This document shows, piece after piece, positions 61,225 to 64,000 of a DNA stretch of 64,000 nt. Position 1 is the stretch's first letter. Each line of letters opens with the position of its first letter. Both the position numbers and the translations under genes were made by a program. The stretch is taken from contig CM040433.1 in the NCBI GenBank assembly GCA_022702705.1, positions 24,243,797 through 24,307,796 on the forward strand. Reading direction: 5' to 3'. The notes beneath the pieces were generated by a model. It was not told the DNA's origin. It was given only the letters and a program-made list of their open reading frames with translations, and made no database searches. The stretch comes from Papilionanthe hookeriana x Papilionanthe teres. Lineage: Eukaryota; Streptophyta; Magnoliopsida; Asparagales; Orchidaceae.

Positions 61225-61935
61225 TCATTGTTTTAAAAAAGTGTTCTATGCACGCCTTGAGTTGTGCACAGAAAATGCTGGGAGCTTGAGCCTTACTGAG
61301 GCTTACTCCTTTTTTTGTGTGAGGCATATCTATCTAGGTTTTATGCTTCGAGACATTTGAGGCCGCATCTGAATAAGGTTTTATAAAAAAATTATATCAT
61401 ATAATTTTCTAATATAATATTAATATTTAATATATTATATTCTACTTATATTTGATATACTTAGTGCAACAACTCAAATAACTCAAAATGTAGTTTAAGC
61501 ATAATAAATTACTTAAATAGTGTTATTAATTTATTATTTTATTTTAAATTATGTTGCATTCAATGTTAATTGATATAGATAATAAGAAAAAATATATTTT
61601 GATTGAAAAAGATTTAAAAATGACGACGAGAGATAAGTAGAGGATGATTCAATTATTTTTAATGATGGCTTCTCTGAAGATAATGAAAATGAGGATTGAG
61701 TTTTTCTGGCATATTTATTTGAAGTGCTTATCTTGAATCTTATATTAAATTTTATTTTTTGTTAATACTTAAGTTTGAGATTTATGATTTATGTCTTTAT
61801 TATGATGAGTTGAGTACATATATCAATGTTTTCTTATATTTTTTAATTACATTTAATTTTATCAGCTTTTTATTTTTCTACTTTGAGCCTTACTTTTCAT
61901 CCTTCTTGAGGCTGACACCTTATCTCACTAAATAA
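61225..61935. repeat. GCCTTGAG-type repeat, possible non-autonomous element
   Basis: GAGCCTTACTGAGGCTTACT, GTGTGAGGC and GAGACATTTGAGGCC near 61,285-61,370, with GAGCCTTAC and TGAGGCTGACACCTTATC at 61,884-61,924 in inverted arrangement, enclose AT-rich sequence. This resembles a common plant repeat made of AGGCGCC/GCCTTGAG words. The ends are not precisely defined. Confidence 0.35.
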
Positions 61936-62233
61936 AAAATGTCTTGGTTGTTGATTTTATTTCTTCAAACCTTTCCCTAAATGAATATTATGAGGCTTTT
62001 AAAAAAAATTGTCTTCGTATTCTTAGTTTTGACAGGTTGGAGAATTAGAGGTATGTCTCATGCAACTAGCCTTGATTCGATTTTCTAAATGTCAACTTAT
62101 ATACTTTGTGGCCTTTGTTGACATAAATGATCTTTGTAATCTTGGCTTTAAGTTAAAGTGCCACATCATTTTGGCTACAATTTTTTAATTTTCTTTCGCA
62201 TGAAATCTTTCAAAAATTTTTTTTCCTGGGTAA

Positions 62234-63709
62234 GGGTATGTTTGGGGCACTCGCAGCTTATCCAACTTATTTATCTATCAACAACTGATCCGGATAAGCT
62301 GGCTGGTTATTTGGTTTGTGCATTTGGATTACAACTGATTTACAGCTGTTTTTTCTGATAAATGACTATTATACCTCGCGCAATCGATTGTGTTGTTTAC
62401 GTAATCGATCGTATGCTATATATTTTATTGTTTAGAATAAAAAAATCAATTCATGACAGTACACAAAAAGATATACATCTTCTTAATTTTATTGATTTTA
62501 TAATTATTCTAATAATTAATCAATATTATTATCCATTTAAAAGCATTCAATTTTATTTATAAAAATTTATCATAAAACATATCAAATATTGATATATATA
62601 TATACAATTTCATGTCATACATTTATAAATAAATACAAATTTATTTTTATGTTTGTCTTATCACACATAAATACATGCATACATCATAATGGAACATATT
62701 TCGAGTTGATTAGAATTTCGAGAGGGATTTGGGTTTCAAACATGATTTACCATCCATAAACTAAACAAAATATGGAGCAAGATAACAATACACAAATGCA
62801 TAATTATGTAGGCCATATAATCTAGATAATTGAAGGAAAAAATATTTAACAAAATTTAATTTGCACATATTTAAGAAAGGGGAAATTTACATACAAATAC
62901 ACAATTCTTATCATACTTCATATCTAACTCCAAAAATTCTATAATTACATTTATAGCATTTTGATATTAAGAACATGTGCATAAAAATGAGTTTACCTGA
63001 AAAAGAAACTCAACATATTTTGAGGTATCCCGCAACAAAGTTCTTATTGATCCATCATTCTTTTTCTTTTTGCAGAAATATTGCATCTCTGCGGATAGAT
63101 ACCTCTAAGATAAAAAATTTCTTAATCTAAGGCATAAAAATTATAATCATAATTTTTAAGCAAAAGGGGCAAGGACTTACATAAGAACGAGAAGAAGAAA
63201 AAGAAAAAGAGGGGATAGGAAAAGAGAAGGGGCAAGAGGACTTAAATAATTCCAAGGGGATCTCCTTTTTCTTTCAAGCACTGGAGAAGAACGGAAGAAG
63301 GAAACAACTTTGAAAAATGGTAGAGAAGCAACATGAGAAGCCACGAAAGCTGGCCTCAGAGCGCGATTCATACTTTCTCATCCAAGCAGAGGTAACTGGA
63401 GTAGCAACAAGGTACAAGGAGGAGGCCGATCTCTTCTCCCTCTATCTTTACTACTTGCGTACATCTTCAATTTCAGATTTTCTTGAGGGAGATGAGCGAG
63501 GGAGGAGACGGAGAGTAGAAGGGGGCACCAATGAAAATAACCCATCGAACGCAGCATCAAGACGCAGGCTGCGGGGGGTCAATCTTGCAGCCCTGTCTTA
63601 ACGAGATGAAAAATTTGTTTATCAACTATCTACCCGAACGCACGATCTAAACACCTCCATCTATGTTTTCAAAACATTCCGCAGCAAATAAGCTGCGCCA
63701 AAAGGAGCC
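62234..63709. mobile_element. Harbinger-type non-autonomous element
   Basis: TAA lies at both ends (62,231-62,233 and 63,710-63,712). The termini are GGGTATGTTTGGGGCACTCG at the left and, on the minus strand, GGCTCCTTTTGGCGCAGCTT at the right, sharing GCAGCTTAT just inside. It is about 1.5 kb without transposase. A purine-rich segment (63,180-63,600) holds an open frame, 63,317-63,601, encoding a basic, unrecognised 94-residue product with an RGRRRR stretch. I do not call it a gene. Confidence 0.5.
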
Positions 63710-64000
63710 TAAATCACCTCACTCTTGTTATATATCACATCCTATCTTGTTTTTATTCAAGCCTCATTTTAAAGTTTAATCATTGTCATCGTAGTTATTG
63801 CATTCAATGCCCAAATATTTATTTAGTTTCCTGGACTCAGATTAAGATTTTTGAAGGTCCACACCCTCAATAGACTGCTTAATAAATCATTTAGTTAGGT
63901 AAATGTCTTATCAGTCCTATCACCTAGCTCCTTTAGTTGAAGCTCTCTAACAAGAATTTAAGTTCAAATTTTACAAGGAAATAGCTCTTGCTACGCATCA

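Larger units (their letters stand above)
42152..64000 (+). other. RBM42-like intron 2 or post-truncation flank
   Basis: No further RBM42 exon was recognised in the remaining 21.8 kb. The identified inserts are listed separately. The stretches 42,152-43,099, 43,942-47,830, 48,480-49,600, 57,930-61,220 and 63,712-64,000 contain no gene I can support. Minus-strand open frames at 45,167-45,367, 60,005-60,205 and 60,878-61,207 have no recognisable domain. Confidence 0.4.

Overview
This window is nuclear DNA of a flowering plant. It is AT-rich and intron-rich, about two thirds of it is recognisable transposable-element DNA, and the only host gene I recognise is a plant RNA-binding protein related to RBM42. 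The species cannot be told from the sequence. The very long introns filled with repeats suggest a lineage with a large, TE-rich genome (inference).

Layout. 1-3,300: a minisatellite-rich block with possible terminal inverted repeats (candidate element 0). It holds a ~150-bp higher-order repeat and a large imperfect palindrome (1,286-2,148). 3,299-12,102: MULE element A, with a decayed SUMO-protease-like (Ulp1/C48) gene on + and a decayed FAR1-type Mutator transposase on -, transcribed toward each other. 12,091-21,990: MULE element B, with the same two genes in mirrored order (transposase on +, Ulp1 on -), abutting A at a GC-rich 12-bp hairpin. In both elements the first intron of each gene and the space between the genes are filled with minisatellites. 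The motif is element-specific: GTGTTATT-like in A, GTGTATTTTT-like in B. In B's Ulp1 intron 1 the array is a run of about ten palindromes. 22,014 to about 33,550-34,042: a PIF/Harbinger element with a Myb/SANT-like ORF1, a frameshifted DDE_Tnp_4 transposase and, 5.6 kb further on, a relic GRF zinc finger.

34,103-64,000: exons 1 and 2 of the RBM42-like gene, split by a 7.6-kb intron. The RRM exons were not found, so intron 2 continues past the window or the gene is truncated. These introns carry a solo LTR with GAAAT duplications (36,195-37,181), tRNA-derived SINEs, TA microsatellites, a hAT-like element with near-perfect 8-bp duplications (50,351-51,382), a complete but coding-dead Ty3/gypsy element with CATAT duplications (51,417-57,924), and Harbinger-like short elements (49,603-49,832; 62,234-63,709).

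How the parts fit. No transposon gene here looks fully functional. In the MULEs most premature stops can be explained by C-to-T or G-to-A changes when A and B are compared, which fits methylation and deamination. Transposases plus Ulp1-like genes are known from Kaonashi-type MULEs, so the gene content has precedent. The repeat architecture inside the introns is the part I find most unusual.
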